In this document: one piece after another, positions 12,541-23,027 of the stretch | How the letters are laid out: the number at the start of each line of letters is the position of its first letter | Position numbering within the stretch: position 1 is the first letter of the stretch | From: Nymphaea colorata | Lineage: Eukaryota > Streptophyta > Magnoliopsida > Nymphaeales > Nymphaeaceae | Assembly (NCBI RefSeq): GCF_008831285.2 | Contig: NC_045138.2 | Location: forward strand, 15,202,571 to 15,266,570 | Length of the DNA stretch: 64,000 bases | Reading direction: 5' to 3' | Notes under the pieces: generated by a model | The model's input: only the letters and a program-made list of their open reading frames with translations | What the model was told of the DNA's origin: nothing | Databases searched by the model: none | Program-made: the position numbers and the translations under genes

Positions 12541-13208
12541 TATTAGTTTCTGTCCGGAAAAATATGCTGAACACATCTAGAAAGTTTACCGAATAAAGAA
12601 AAAGACAATCTAAGCTTATAGTTTTCTATAGTAGGAAATAGGTGCATACAAGAGTGTGTGTGTGTGTGTGTGCATGAAATAGGAAACACGTACATGCCAA
12701 AAAATCTTGAATCTGCGATGAGAAACCCTGGTTCAAAAACATATGAACACAAAAATCTGGACGCCGCTGAAACTACAAAAGTAAATTTCAACACGAAGGC
12801 CCTTCCTCAAGAACAACGAAGAAAGAAACCCTTTGCTTGCAGATTGGACATGCCAGGAACTATAGAGACAGTCTACAAGCTTTAAGCCTCTAACCAGACT
12901 GGGGTCTTCTTCATCAGCCGATTATATCAGCTTGCAGCCTTGAAAATCTATGACTTCTTGCAAAGGGTTGTCAGTGGAGAAACTAAACTGCAAAATGGCG
13001 ATGGGACCGATCATTACAAAATGAGAAAATCACTAAATTAATTTTATAAATGACCAATGAATTGCACAATAGAGTTACACCATATTACACCTCTTTAAGA
13101 AGCTGAAACGTTTCAACAGCCAGGAGCCAAGATGCATGCAGGCAAGTCGCAGAAGACAATTTTTAAGCTAGATATGTTTCCGATTGATTTTAGGATGACC
13201 CTTTTGAG

Positions 13209-13457
13209 TCATTCGTCAGAAATTGCCCCTTTTTTCTTCGTCTCAGAAACTGTTTGACGCACAAACTGTCCTTTCAGCCGTGGCCGTTGCTCTGCTAATT
13301 TCTTCCTGCTGTAGTATCTGACCTGTGGAACATGATTATCGGGCTTCAGGTGTACTGGAAAACAAGGTACTATATTTTCCACCTATTAAAGTTGTACAAC
13401 TGGTGCAACCATTTTCTTTGTGAAAGGTCAAAAGAAAGTACGACGATCGAGATGCTC

Positions 13458-13504
<47 letters not shown>

Positions 13505-16500
13505 CGTGCAAACAAGAGAGAGAGAGTAAGAAAGAGAGAGAGCTTACCCTCTTCTCAAAGCATCTGTTTTTTCTTTTTAGGCGAAATTTAGTCAAGGCAG
13601 CTTCTCGATGTGTACTACGATCATGATCCATCATCGTACTGTTACTGGCTTCAAAGATATCAACATTATTAGTTCCAAAATTGGCACCATTGTCAGCAGC
13701 TGCACTTCCATCTTCAACATTATGATTACTTCCGTAGTCAGTGGGATCACTTCTGCTACTTGCATTTCGAGCAAGACCAGTGGCAGATGAAGGTATTCCG
13801 CCCACAACAATTGCAGAGTCTTGAGCAACCTCTTGTTCCACTAGCCCTTGGTTATGGTCATCTGAATGATGCTCATGTTCAGCGTGCAGCTCGCCATAAT
13901 AAGCATGCTTTACATCATATTTCTCCATTACCTTTTTATCTATAGGATGATGCCATGCCAAACCAGATTCTGAATAAAAAATCGGCTGCAACAGAGCACC
14001 ATAGCTGGTACACAAGCCGTTGAAAGGAATTGCTCCAACTGGAATAGGCAAGGGTACCACACCAACTTGAGCATGAGGGCATACTACTTCTTTGGTTATT
14101 CTGCAACTAGAATCAGAGTCATCAACTGAAGGTCCAACCACACAGAAGCCTAAATTTTCCCCTTTACCATGTTGACAAGATGCCACAGCTTCACATGCAC
14201 TTCCTTCAGGCGATTTGATGATTGCTTTACAAGCAAAATCAACAGGACCAACATTAGCATCAAATTGTCTGTCACTGTCACAATTCCGCATGTAACCATG
14301 ATGATTTCCTTTATCTCCATACCTTAGAAAAAAAAAGGTACTCAGAAATGAAATATAGATGTGATACCTCCAAGATAAAAACAGCAAGCAAGGAAGAAAT
14401 GGTAGCTTCATCGTGTTAAGCATTTCTGTTAAACCAAGAACAGTTCCTATTATCAGAAACTCATAAATAAGTTAGCAAACACTGAGAAGCCAGAAATGGA
14501 CACTATACAAGTTGAAAGCAGCAAGCAGGAGACAAGAAATGGTAGCTTGATCATGTTAAGCACTTCTCTTAACCAGAATAGTTCCTATTACAGGAAATTC
14601 ACAAATAATAAGTTAGCAAACAGTGAGAAGCCGTGATTGGGCTTTAGGTACTGATAACCCAAAAAAACGTTTATCAGTTTATACAATATTAAAGCAATAT
14701 TGTCTCACATTAATGTTGGCTCATACCTTTTCTTTTGAATATAACTGAATCTTGTTATAGATAAGTTGCTCACATGAAGTACACAGAATCACCACAGATA
14801 AAAAGCAAAATAGATGTGCAAAGTCTCTTATCAACCTTCGGATCAAGGATCATCAAATGACTAGTCCATGCCTTAAAATTGATGGGGCCTATAAAAATGA
14901 CTAGCCAACTGACTTGCTGGTAACAGTATGGTCATTGATCAACTAGTTTTTTACTAGGTTTAAGAATCTTTTGGGAACCTTTTCTTGCGAAGTTTCTGTT
15001 TAATATTTTTGCAACCTTTTAATAGGAAGGGAGGAACTCTGCTCTCTCTTTCTTTCTATCTCTCTCTTTTCTTTTAGGCTTTTAGCTTATTTTTTCTCTT
15101 TTCTGTTTAGATTTTTGTTCTGAATTTCTGCTGTGGCTCTCTTTCTTTTCGTTGAAAAATTACAGAAAGTGTTTAATACTTGCGAAAATAACAAACCACT
15201 ACTCAATGTTTAAGTTAAAAACGGGTGCTCAACTTTTGAAAGAAACTCTAAGAGCTGCCAACAAACAGAAAATTTAGTCTTTGATAAAATGACAAAAACT
15301 CTTACAAATCATTTGTTCCCTCGACCAACAAAAGATACCTTTTGTCTCTAGAATGGGTATCTTTATCATGTTATATCAAAAATAATGTTCCCTTTTCGTT
15401 AGCTCCCTGCTAACTGAAACTCACGCACTCAGAACAGAAGCCCAGCCTCTGCGAAGGAAGTATGATCGTATTTCCATATTAGGGTTAACTCCCTCATTAC
15501 AACTATAAGTATGGAATAACAGGGTCGGTATTGACCTAATCTACTGACCCAAGCTGATAAAAACCCGACTCACATAGTCAGTGTCTAACATCCACCCCCC
15601 CAACCCTTAAGAGACACCTTTGTCCACAAGGTGTGAGAGTGGGGAACCTAGCTTGAATATCTTCTGCTGCCTCCCACGTTGTTGGAATGTTGTCATGATC
15701 TGTCCATTATATTAGCCATTCTGTCACCCGTGTCCCTGCCTTCTTGAGCTTGCGACTGCCCAGACACCTGTAAGGTTGCCTGGGACCTGGTTCCTCAATT
15801 GTTGATGCAGAACTAGCTTCCTGCTCACTAGCAGTGGTGGGCAGGGTTTCAATTTGGACACATGGAAGACTGGGTGAATGGAACTTCCTGTTGGTAACTG
15901 CAAGTCATAAGCCACTTCTCCAATGCATAGGTTAATTCTGTAAGGGCCTACATAACGAGAAACCAGTTTATTGTACCCTTTTAGTAGGTAAATCTTTGAG
16001 AATTCCTTTCAAAAGTTAATTGCCTATTTGTCAAGTTTTAAGGGCATGTTTGGTGACACCCTTAAATGCTGATTTGGAGACAAAATAGTGTTTCGCCTGC
16101 AAAACATTGTTTAAGGTGTGTTTGGGTGACAGTCAAAACTAGGAAAACCAAGTTTTGACAAAATGAAAATTTCAAAAGGGAGTGAATGAAACGTTGTTTA
16201 GGTCTTGTCACCAAAGACATAAACCAGGTTTTAAAAATAAAAACTGGTTAGAAAACTTGGTTTTCCCAAAACCAGGTTTTTAGGGTGTTATCAAAACACA
16301 ACTTTAAGCAGTTATTTGTTATTTACCCAGACTGTATGTTCCTTTTTGTAAATTTTTTCTTCTTTCCTTTTCCGGGTTCTAACTTATTTTACTGCATCAT
16401 TTAGCGTGTTATTGTTGCAATTTTTTTTGCATGTTCAGCATTTTCTTGGCTCACCCTTTTTCAGTGCAGCAGTCAAGGATTCAAAGGAACTAACTATTGA

Positions 16501-19500
16501 ACACTGTAAATAACCAATGTATATTGTTGTTCATTAGTGTCTTTTACTTCTTCCGACATTTTAAGTATTGTGTTTCTATTTTTTGTTTTACTGATTTTCT
16601 TTTTGAAGACTGATTTCACCACCTCGGACTGACTAGTTCCAAGCAGTGTCTTAAGGAGCTTGACCAACTTGTATTAGACTTTGCATTTCAATTACTTGGA
16701 TGATAGTCCGTCTTCCTTTGAAGGAATCTAACCACCAACTATTAGATATAACTATTCAAATTTTTGTAACCTTGTTTGTCTATTTTTTACTAGGTTTGGT
16801 CATACTTAAATATAAAAAAGGATCATTTTCAATATTGTGAAGTGAAATGTTGAAAGTTCATGGAGGTAAAGACAGTTTAAAGACAAGTATGACATGTAGG
16901 ATGGTTAAGCAACTCACTAAGCATGATTCATATTTCATAACATCCTTTACTTTTGAAGATAAGATCTATGTAGATGAAAAGTGTAGGACCCATCATCATG
17001 GTTATCACCTATCAGTCTAAGCAATAGAGTGGTCATGTAATATCCTGCATCATATTGTTCCTCTGGTTAAATTTAGGAAAGTCCCAACAATTTAAAAAAA
17101 AAAAATTAAAAGAATGGAAAGAGTCAATAAAAAGAAAGAAATGAATTTACTTACCTAATAAAGGTACATTAACAAAAGTTGCTGATTGATGTGTACCAAA
17201 AGAGTCACACCTCCTATGTCAGGATTTTTTTTATTTAGTTTCTCCATGTAATTCTCTCCAGCCTATAAGCTGGATGAAAGTATGGTTCACCAGATAATAA
17301 TGCTGGGAACAGAATATGGTTTGTCAACATGAAAGAAATAAGTTCTCTACTAGATCGTTCTGCTCAAAAAGGAAAGCAAAGGCCAGGGAAGAGATCAAAT
17401 GAGTGATGCTTTCAAAATTGGAACTAGAGGTACCTAAGAAGAGAAATATCTCGAGCAGTAAGAACCATATCTGCTCATTGATGTGAAAATTATAATTAGC
17501 AATTTCAAAGACAGCTTTGTGTTGAATGGGTCATCTTAACTCACCCAGCTATTTTGGCATGCTCTAAACTAAGTGGCTAGAAAAACAGGAGATATATCCA
17601 CCACAAGTCTGGATAGACAGAAGGCAAACATGGAAGTGGCACCAATTTGAGCAGAACATACACACAAGAGCCCTTTAAAATGTTAGCATTAATTCGTAGA
17701 AGACATCCTGGCAGAAAGGGAAGCCTAAATGGAAAAGATATTCCATGATTTATCGTGTCTTACCAGAAAGAGGTAAGCTTTCCTTTGGTTGTTCCGCAGG
17801 GACAGGCATTTCATCTCAGGAGTCAGGATATCTTTGGAAACATGTATTGTGCATAACTGAGGATACAATTATTCCATTCACATTGCGCATCTAAAGAGAT
17901 ATGCACAAAGCAAGCTGGGGTTAGGTACGAGTCCTACCAGATTGTTACCACAAGACCAGCCCGACTTATTGATTTCTTGACTAGCTTCATCCTGAAAGTT
18001 TTCTCTGGCACAAACAAAATATGTATTTTCCTTTTTTTAACACATCATGTCCACTCTTAATCTTACTTAGATAATCCGCAAGCCGCACAACAAATAGACT
18101 GAAGTTTGATGTGAGAATGCTTCTTAAAGGCTGAAGTGCAATGCTTTTGTTTTCTATGTAAGTGACTCAAAACGAAAACAAAAAAGATTGAGACAAGAGA
18201 ACAGAACTGACCTAGAAAATGCAGAGGCATTGGAATGGTTTAGGACATGCTTGTGTTGAAACTCTTGCTCATCTAAGCTACCAAAAAGCGGCCTTCTGAG
18301 GGGAAGTTCCCAACATGGCTTGGCAACAACCTTAGGCGCATTTTCATTCTGACTCAAGAACTGTTCTTCTCCAACCAGAAGCCCAGCCACACGAGAAACA
18401 TTATCCGGGCCCTCGCACTCGTGTTTTTGTTGACCAGTAGTTCCAACAACAAAATCAATGACTTCCTTTGAGCATCCATCATTAAGATCATTGTCGAATT
18501 CAGGATCATTAGAACCCTCTTTACAGCTGGTGGAACCTGCATTCTCCAGTATAAATGCAGATTCATCACCAGATTTGCTTCCTTGGACCTGTTTAGAGGA
18601 TGAAGTTGCTTGACTCGGGAGTGACACTTTTTGTTCAAATGATTTCGACGTATCTGCAAGACAGGAACTGTTGATGTACAATAGTCTGCAAACCAGGAGA
18701 GCACTTTTTCCTTTCTACCAAACAAAATGAAGAATAAGAATATACCATCATCTACCAAATGAATTGTTGAAGCTGCATATTCCTTTTCCGATTTCAAATC
18801 AGGTTTACTTGCATGTAGCTGTGCTTCATCATGGAGAGACTTGTCCTCTGTCTCATGAGGCAAACCTTCAAGTCCTCTGCTTGGAGTGTCAGATTGCCCA
18901 CAAGAACTCTTGGAAAATCATGGGATGAATAAGTCAACGAAAAGAACATGGCACCTCCGGAAAAATCTTATACTACTTATGAAATACAATTAATCAAAAT
19001 TGAACAATGTTGAGCAAAAATAAGCAAGAGGCTGACCGCTGAAACTCGAGAATAGCTACTGAGATAGTTTCTCATAAACATATCATGTCTATCATGTTCA
19101 CACATTTTTTAAGGACAAAGTTGCACCGTATACAACTCATGTCCTCGGTCTTAACAAGCACAAAAGATAACTCAAACGATCTTGGGAAAACATATATTTT
19201 CAAACTGCTAGCACACAGAAAATAAAAGAATATTATCTATTTGATGACTTTAGGAATATCACCTGAGTATCACTCCCCTTCTCACAGCTTTGTCCGGTTT
19301 TCAGGCTGTTATCAGAATTTATACTCATACGGTTACTAGCTATGTTATTGTCCGAAATCGCACCGATCCTGCCCGGGCCAGGAATTTCATTGCCAAAGCA
19401 ATTTCCGCTACTACCAGACTGAGATGGATGCAATTTGCCACTAATCAATTCAAGGTGACATTTATTTGACAGTCGAGGTCATCAATAAGAAATTCAATAT

Positions 19501-20304
19501 GCATGAGTAAAGATCTTACACATCGTCTCCTCCACACGTGCTGCCACAAATTCCTTAGCTCATTCTTGCGCACGGGCTTCACGAGGAAATCGGCAGCACC
19601 TTTGAGCATACAGTTGAAGACTATGCCCATCGAGTCGTGCGAGGACATCACTACCGATTCCCCAAACAATCCAAGAGAAACGCACAAATTTTATCAAAAA
19701 TATTCTCGTGCAATCAATCATAGAATCTAACTCTGACAAAATCAAATGCTTACTGATAACGGGCAAATTCTTGCAGACATCGTTGCCCATAATTTTGGAT
19801 AGGAGGTCGATTCCGGATAGCGATGGCGTCATAACCTCAGTGAGCACAAGATCGACCTTGTAATGCCCCTCCTTCAAGATTGTCCACGCTCTGAGCCCGT
19901 CGGCCACTGCCACGACTGCTCCAAGATCCATAAAATCACTCAAATTCTGACGCGTTCGGGAAACCTTAAAGCCCATTACAATCTCATAGGCTCCACATAA
20001 CGACGCATAGACAGGATCCTAGATATGAGTGAGACAGAGAAAGAGATGGACAGAGAAAGAGACCTTGGTAGCTGCATTTTTTTAGGAGGACGGTGACGAT
20101 TTGGCGCGTGGAATCGTCATGCTCGACGAGCAGGACCCTGAGGAACCGCCATGGAAGGAAGCGATCCCACCGAATGATCCGCCCCCCCGCCCGCGGCGCG
20201 GCCCCGGTGCTCGGCGCCGCCACAGGCCGGGCGGCCTCCTCCGTCGCCGACGTTCCGGTGACATCCGGCGGCTCCGCCGTATCCTCCCCGGCCCTACGGT
20301 CCAT
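13209..20304 (-). CDS. PRR95: Pseudo-response regulator, PRR5/9 (PRR95/PRR59) clade, circadian clock repressor
   Basis: Eight coding exons on the minus strand: 20304-20064, 19918-19754, 19650-19520, 19418-19263, 18908-18746, 18653-18212, 14322-13548, 13322-13209. They total 2187 nt, giving 728 aa in one frame. The pseudo-receiver spans about residues 54-170 ([21 protein letters not shown] with Glu where a true receiver has the phospho-accepting Asp; MMSSHDSMG; the [17 protein letters not shown] end). The CCT domain spans 672-714 ([27 protein letters not shown]) and is split by the last intron. The middle has the KGSDTQSSC and SAFSRY motifs usual for PRRs. A PRR5/9 assignment fits [13 protein letters not shown] and the CCT better than PRR3/7 or TOC1. 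Relatives repress CCA1/LHY-class genes in the nucleus by time of day. Intron 7 (14323-18211) is 3.9 kb and full of insertions. The clade is fairly sure, the exact orthologue is not. Confidence 0.92.
13458..13504. repeat. (TA)n-(GA)n compound microsatellite in the last PRR intron
   Basis: A run of TA dinucleotides from about 13458 to 13482 passes directly into GA dinucleotides to about 13504. It lies in the 225-bp intron that splits the CCT domain, 44 bp from the donor site of the exon ending at 13548. Length is likely to vary between individuals. Confidence 0.95.
14383..14632. repeat. 137-bp imperfect tandem duplication in PRR intron 7
   Basis: Segments 14383-14491 and 14520-14632 share GAAATGGTAGCTT, CAGTTCCTATTA-like and GTTAGCAAAC...GAGAAGCC blocks at an offset of about 137 bp with scattered changes and small gaps. 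It is intronic, near the acceptor side of the exon starting at 14322. Confidence 0.85.
15480..15980 (-). mobile_element. Relic of a Ty3/gypsy LTR retrotransposon inside PRR intron 7
   Basis: Read on the minus strand, about 15730-15915 resembles the integrase C-terminal end of Ty3/gypsy polyproteins ([11 protein letters not shown]), followed by a degraded chromodomain-side region. A purine-rich tract ends near 15595, and a TG-initiated segment that could be the edge of an LTR follows. Only this end of the element is visible; it is broken, with several breaks, and looks old. It lies in the same orientation as the host gene. The outer limits are approximate. Confidence 0.7.
16110..16308. mobile_element. 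MITE-like element with terminal inverted repeats in PRR intron 7
   Basis: The left end (from 16116, GTGTGTTTGGGTGAC) and the reverse complement of the right end (to 16302, GTTGTGTTTTGATAAC) are similar. Subterminal GGAAAACCAAGTTTT is also inverted between the two sides (near 16142 and 16254). TTTAAG flanks both ends (16110-16115 and 16303-16308) as a possible target-site duplication. Length is about 190 bp with no coding capacity, as in plant MITEs. The superfamily is uncertain. Confidence 0.6.
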
Positions 20305-20762
20305 GCGCCGCCGGAATGCCCGAAAAGCCTAGCATGTGCGCCCGAGCCCAAAGCTTTTCCGGCGTCCTCCTGCAGAGAGAGAAAGATCATACCGGAAAAT
20401 TTTGCTTTCTTTAAATTTCCATTTTCGGTGGGATAGAAGACACTCTACTCCATCCAGCAGACACAACAAAAATTTCGGTTCTGCCATCCCCAAAATGACC
20501 CAACCGAATCGAGTTGAGATCCAAACATGTCGTCGTGCAAAACTGCCCATGCCTTGTTATTTGTTAAGCTAATTCTCAGGCGTTAAGAACCGTACCGTTT
20601 GGATTCGGGTTTTTGAGGGTCCGAAAACGGGTTGGAGAACGGAAGCCCTCGATGGCAGGTATGCAAGGTGTCCATGGAACGAGGACTCTTCAGTAAATTC
20701 CTAAATAAATTAGGGGACACTTCAGCTACGAAGGGCGGGGGAGCGACTCGACTAGGGAGAAG

Positions 20763-20771
20763 AAAATATCT
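20763..20771 (+). promoter_or_regulatory. Evening element upstream of PRR (plus-strand copy)
   Basis: A perfect AAAATATCT, the binding site of CCA1/LHY/RVE MYB proteins, lies about 460 bp upstream of the PRR start codon. It is paired with an opposite-strand copy 76 bp further out. Evening elements are known in promoters of clock genes, including PRR5 and PRR9, which supports function, though none is shown here. Confidence 0.7.
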
Positions 20772-20791
20772 CGCGAGGCGATCGAATATCA

Positions 20792-20800
20792 GCCACGTCA
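20792..20800 (-). promoter_or_regulatory. ACGT-core bZIP/bHLH site between the evening elements
   Basis: GCCACGTCA (TGACGTGGC on the gene strand) is a strong match to plant ACGT-core sites bound by bZIP factors, and partly to G-box sites. It lies between the two evening elements, about 490 bp upstream of the PRR start codon, so the three may act as one module. That is inference. Confidence 0.5.
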
Positions 20801-20847
20801 GCGATGGCCCTTCCACCACCTGGCGCCGTTTCCCCCACTCTTTCTTC

Positions 20848-20856
20848 AGATATTTT
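20848..20856 (-). promoter_or_regulatory. Evening element upstream of PRR (minus-strand copy)
   Basis: AGATATTTT on the plus strand is a perfect AAAATATCT on the PRR strand. It lies about 545 bp upstream of the start codon and opposes the copy at 20763. Two perfect 9-mers within 100 bp are unlikely by chance. Confidence 0.7.
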
Positions 20857-23003
20857 CCGCACGTTCCCATTTTTTTTATTTGGTCCACATTTTTAGGCCA
20901 TATTACAGAAACGTGATTGTTTCATTCATTCCTTTTTACTTCAGCAGTTTCGGCATACCCTTCGAAATTAGCAGCTTTTAACAAAAATCTGTTAGAGATC
21001 GGATCCAGATTGCAGTTTCTGTATGAAGCATATATGCACACTTACTTCAGTTCTCCACCTTAACGGTAGAAAAGGATTGATCAAATTCAATTCTATTGAT
21101 TCTAACTCGTAGTAATCATTTATCAAAAATGACTCTGGTTCTCAAATGATTAAACAACCGGCATTTCAAAGTATAGTTTCAAAATTATTCTCGAAAGGAA
21201 GAAATGTTTGTGAAAATATTTTTTAATAAAAAAAAGGCAGAATAGAAAGCTTCTTTGCAAAACCACTTAATGCAGAGACACTGTTAAGCAATATGCACCA
21301 CAGAATCCGGCATTGCTTTTCGAGACGAGGAAGAAATCCCGATCTGATCTCATCCCGAAAAATGAGGGGCAATAAATTAAAGTTGAAGTCAGGCAGCAGT
21401 TCCACGTTTGATGATGAGATCTCTTCAAGAACACATGGTGGAGCAAAGTCTTTGTCATCGCTATTTTCTTTTTTGCTCCTATGGCTTTTAAAATATCCTT
21501 TTAATTTTAGAGAAGCGAACCGCATTAAATACAATAAAACTTCTTCCGTTGTTTAAAAAGTTTATATAAAAAAAATAACTTATAAAGTGAGCTACTTGAA
21601 ATAAGTCAATTGTTTTAGCCGGATACAAACTGCCAATTTACGAGATGCTTAAGATGAGGCCCCTCTTTGGGTTTGTGGAAAAAATATATCTCTCCAAAGT
21701 AAATTCTTCCTTTTTCAAAAAGTCGGTGGAACGTGGTTTGGTCCCTGCCTCCGTTTTATGTTTCTTTTCGTTGCTTTGGAAATTAAGTAGAAAGCGAGAC
21801 ACGCATTTTAAAACAGAATAGGATTTTAATAAAAATTAAGTAATTTATCCGATTATGAAATAGAAGCCAAGACCCCTCTCTCTTTCTCTTGATTGTGTCA
21901 ATATGTGCAAGAGATTGATGATCACGGAACTAAACTAGGGATTGCCCTTCTGCCACTCGCTAATCTGACCAATTAAGTCTATTTTAATTTTAGCTGGTGT
22001 TTGATATATTCATAATCATGAAATTTTATAATCAAAATGTTCCATTTTTAAGAAATTGAAATTATTAAACAAACAAAAAGTATTTCGTTTCCAAAATTAA
22101 GAACCCAAAACCTGAAATTTTGATTATATGTTAGTTTGAGGGCGAATTATGATTCTGGAATTTTTATTCTTAAATCAAAATTCCAAACCATTAAACACAA
22201 GCAATATCCCAATACTTGGATATGGTAAACTAATCTAACCGAACTTAATTGATCAATCCATTGATCTCCCTACTTGTTGGCGTTACTTATTGTGGGTTTA
22301 AGCTGATACGAAGCGATGCACATCTGCCAATACATTCTCAGTGAGCAAAACTACATATGCGTGTACGTGAGAGAAAGAGATTGATGTAAAAATGAATACA
22401 ATTTTCTGTCCCCAGAAATTAGATGTAACTAAAAACTTATAAAATGATCATTGTGCTTGTCTTACACAATTGGTTGAACAAAATTAATGAGAAAAGAACA
22501 AAGAAAGTCCAGCGGAGGGATGCAGTTCAACTCTCGCCAATTTCCGAGTCCCGCAAGTCCCAAGACCTGTTCACCAGTTCCTAGGGAAGCAAAGCCACAT
22601 CAACCGTTAGGGGTTCAAATCATATCAACACATGTGCACGCACAGTAGTACTATTAATTAGTTTATTAATATTGTAAATTGTTTTTTTTAGAAAAACTTT
22701 TAGGTGGTAAAATTTAAATGTTCAGAAATTCAAGGGGACATGACGAGATGAGATTGCATCAAATCTAACTATCTCATGGCTTATCTCATAGTCTGATGGG
22801 GTTTATGTGATAGACCCATGAGGCCGATATATGCACTCGTGGCAGCGACACTGGGGAGCCGCGTTATAGAGCGATTGTCCGATGATGTAAGCCATGAGAT
22901 ATAAGATCACCACACTGGCAAGTGGCAACGTAGAATCATACGATAAAATTTGGCGGTTATTGATATGGACTAAGGACGCTAACCCTCTCAAGAGTAAAGA
23001 TGA

Positions 23004-23027
23004 GAACACGAACACGAACACGAACAC
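23004..23027. repeat. (GAACAC)4 hexanucleotide repeat abutting the NHL stop codon
   Basis: Four perfect GAACAC units end one base before the stop codon (23028-23030, minus strand) of the adjacent NHL gene. On the gene strand the repeat reads (GTGTTC)4, so in the gene's frame it would encode Val-Phe repeats after the stop. Confidence 0.95.

Larger units (their letters stand above)
10641..13208. other. Intergenic region between the convergent NEK and PRR genes
   Basis: This tail-to-tail interval holds the 3' UTRs of both genes. It contains an imperfect 195-bp tandem duplication (10779-11150), a 24-bp direct repeat (12493-12540) and a (GT)n run near 12655-12671. Several open frames of 70-85 codons on both strands show no recognisable family or splice context. 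I see no gene here. Confidence 0.6.
20305..23003. other. PRR upstream region and intergenic DNA
   Basis: The first 600 bp form the GC-moderate PRR promoter and leader, with the evening elements and ACGT box listed separately. From about 20900 to 22800 the DNA is AT-rich without a recognisable gene; short open frames (for example 21223-21556 on both strands) have no family resemblance. From 22803 to 23027 the minus strand is open in the frame that follows the stop of the neighbouring NHL gene (see findings). Confidence 0.6.

Noticed and set aside
19419-19448. Using the ATTAG acceptor at the PRR fourth exon
   Set aside because: With either usable donor of the previous exon it runs into stops. 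The CAG acceptor at 19420-19419 keeps frame and gives RRRCSGSSG, like the RRC-Ser-rich joint of other PRRs.
19984-20063. Extension of the first PRR exon past the receiver start
   Set aside because: The frame leaves the receiver pattern after KCSYQ. A GT donor at 20063 and an AG acceptor before 19918 restore it.
20082-20436. Arg- and Pro-rich open frames on both strands over the PRR first exon
   Set aside because: They are GC-rich shadows of the true exon, which carries the [14 protein letters not shown] receiver start.
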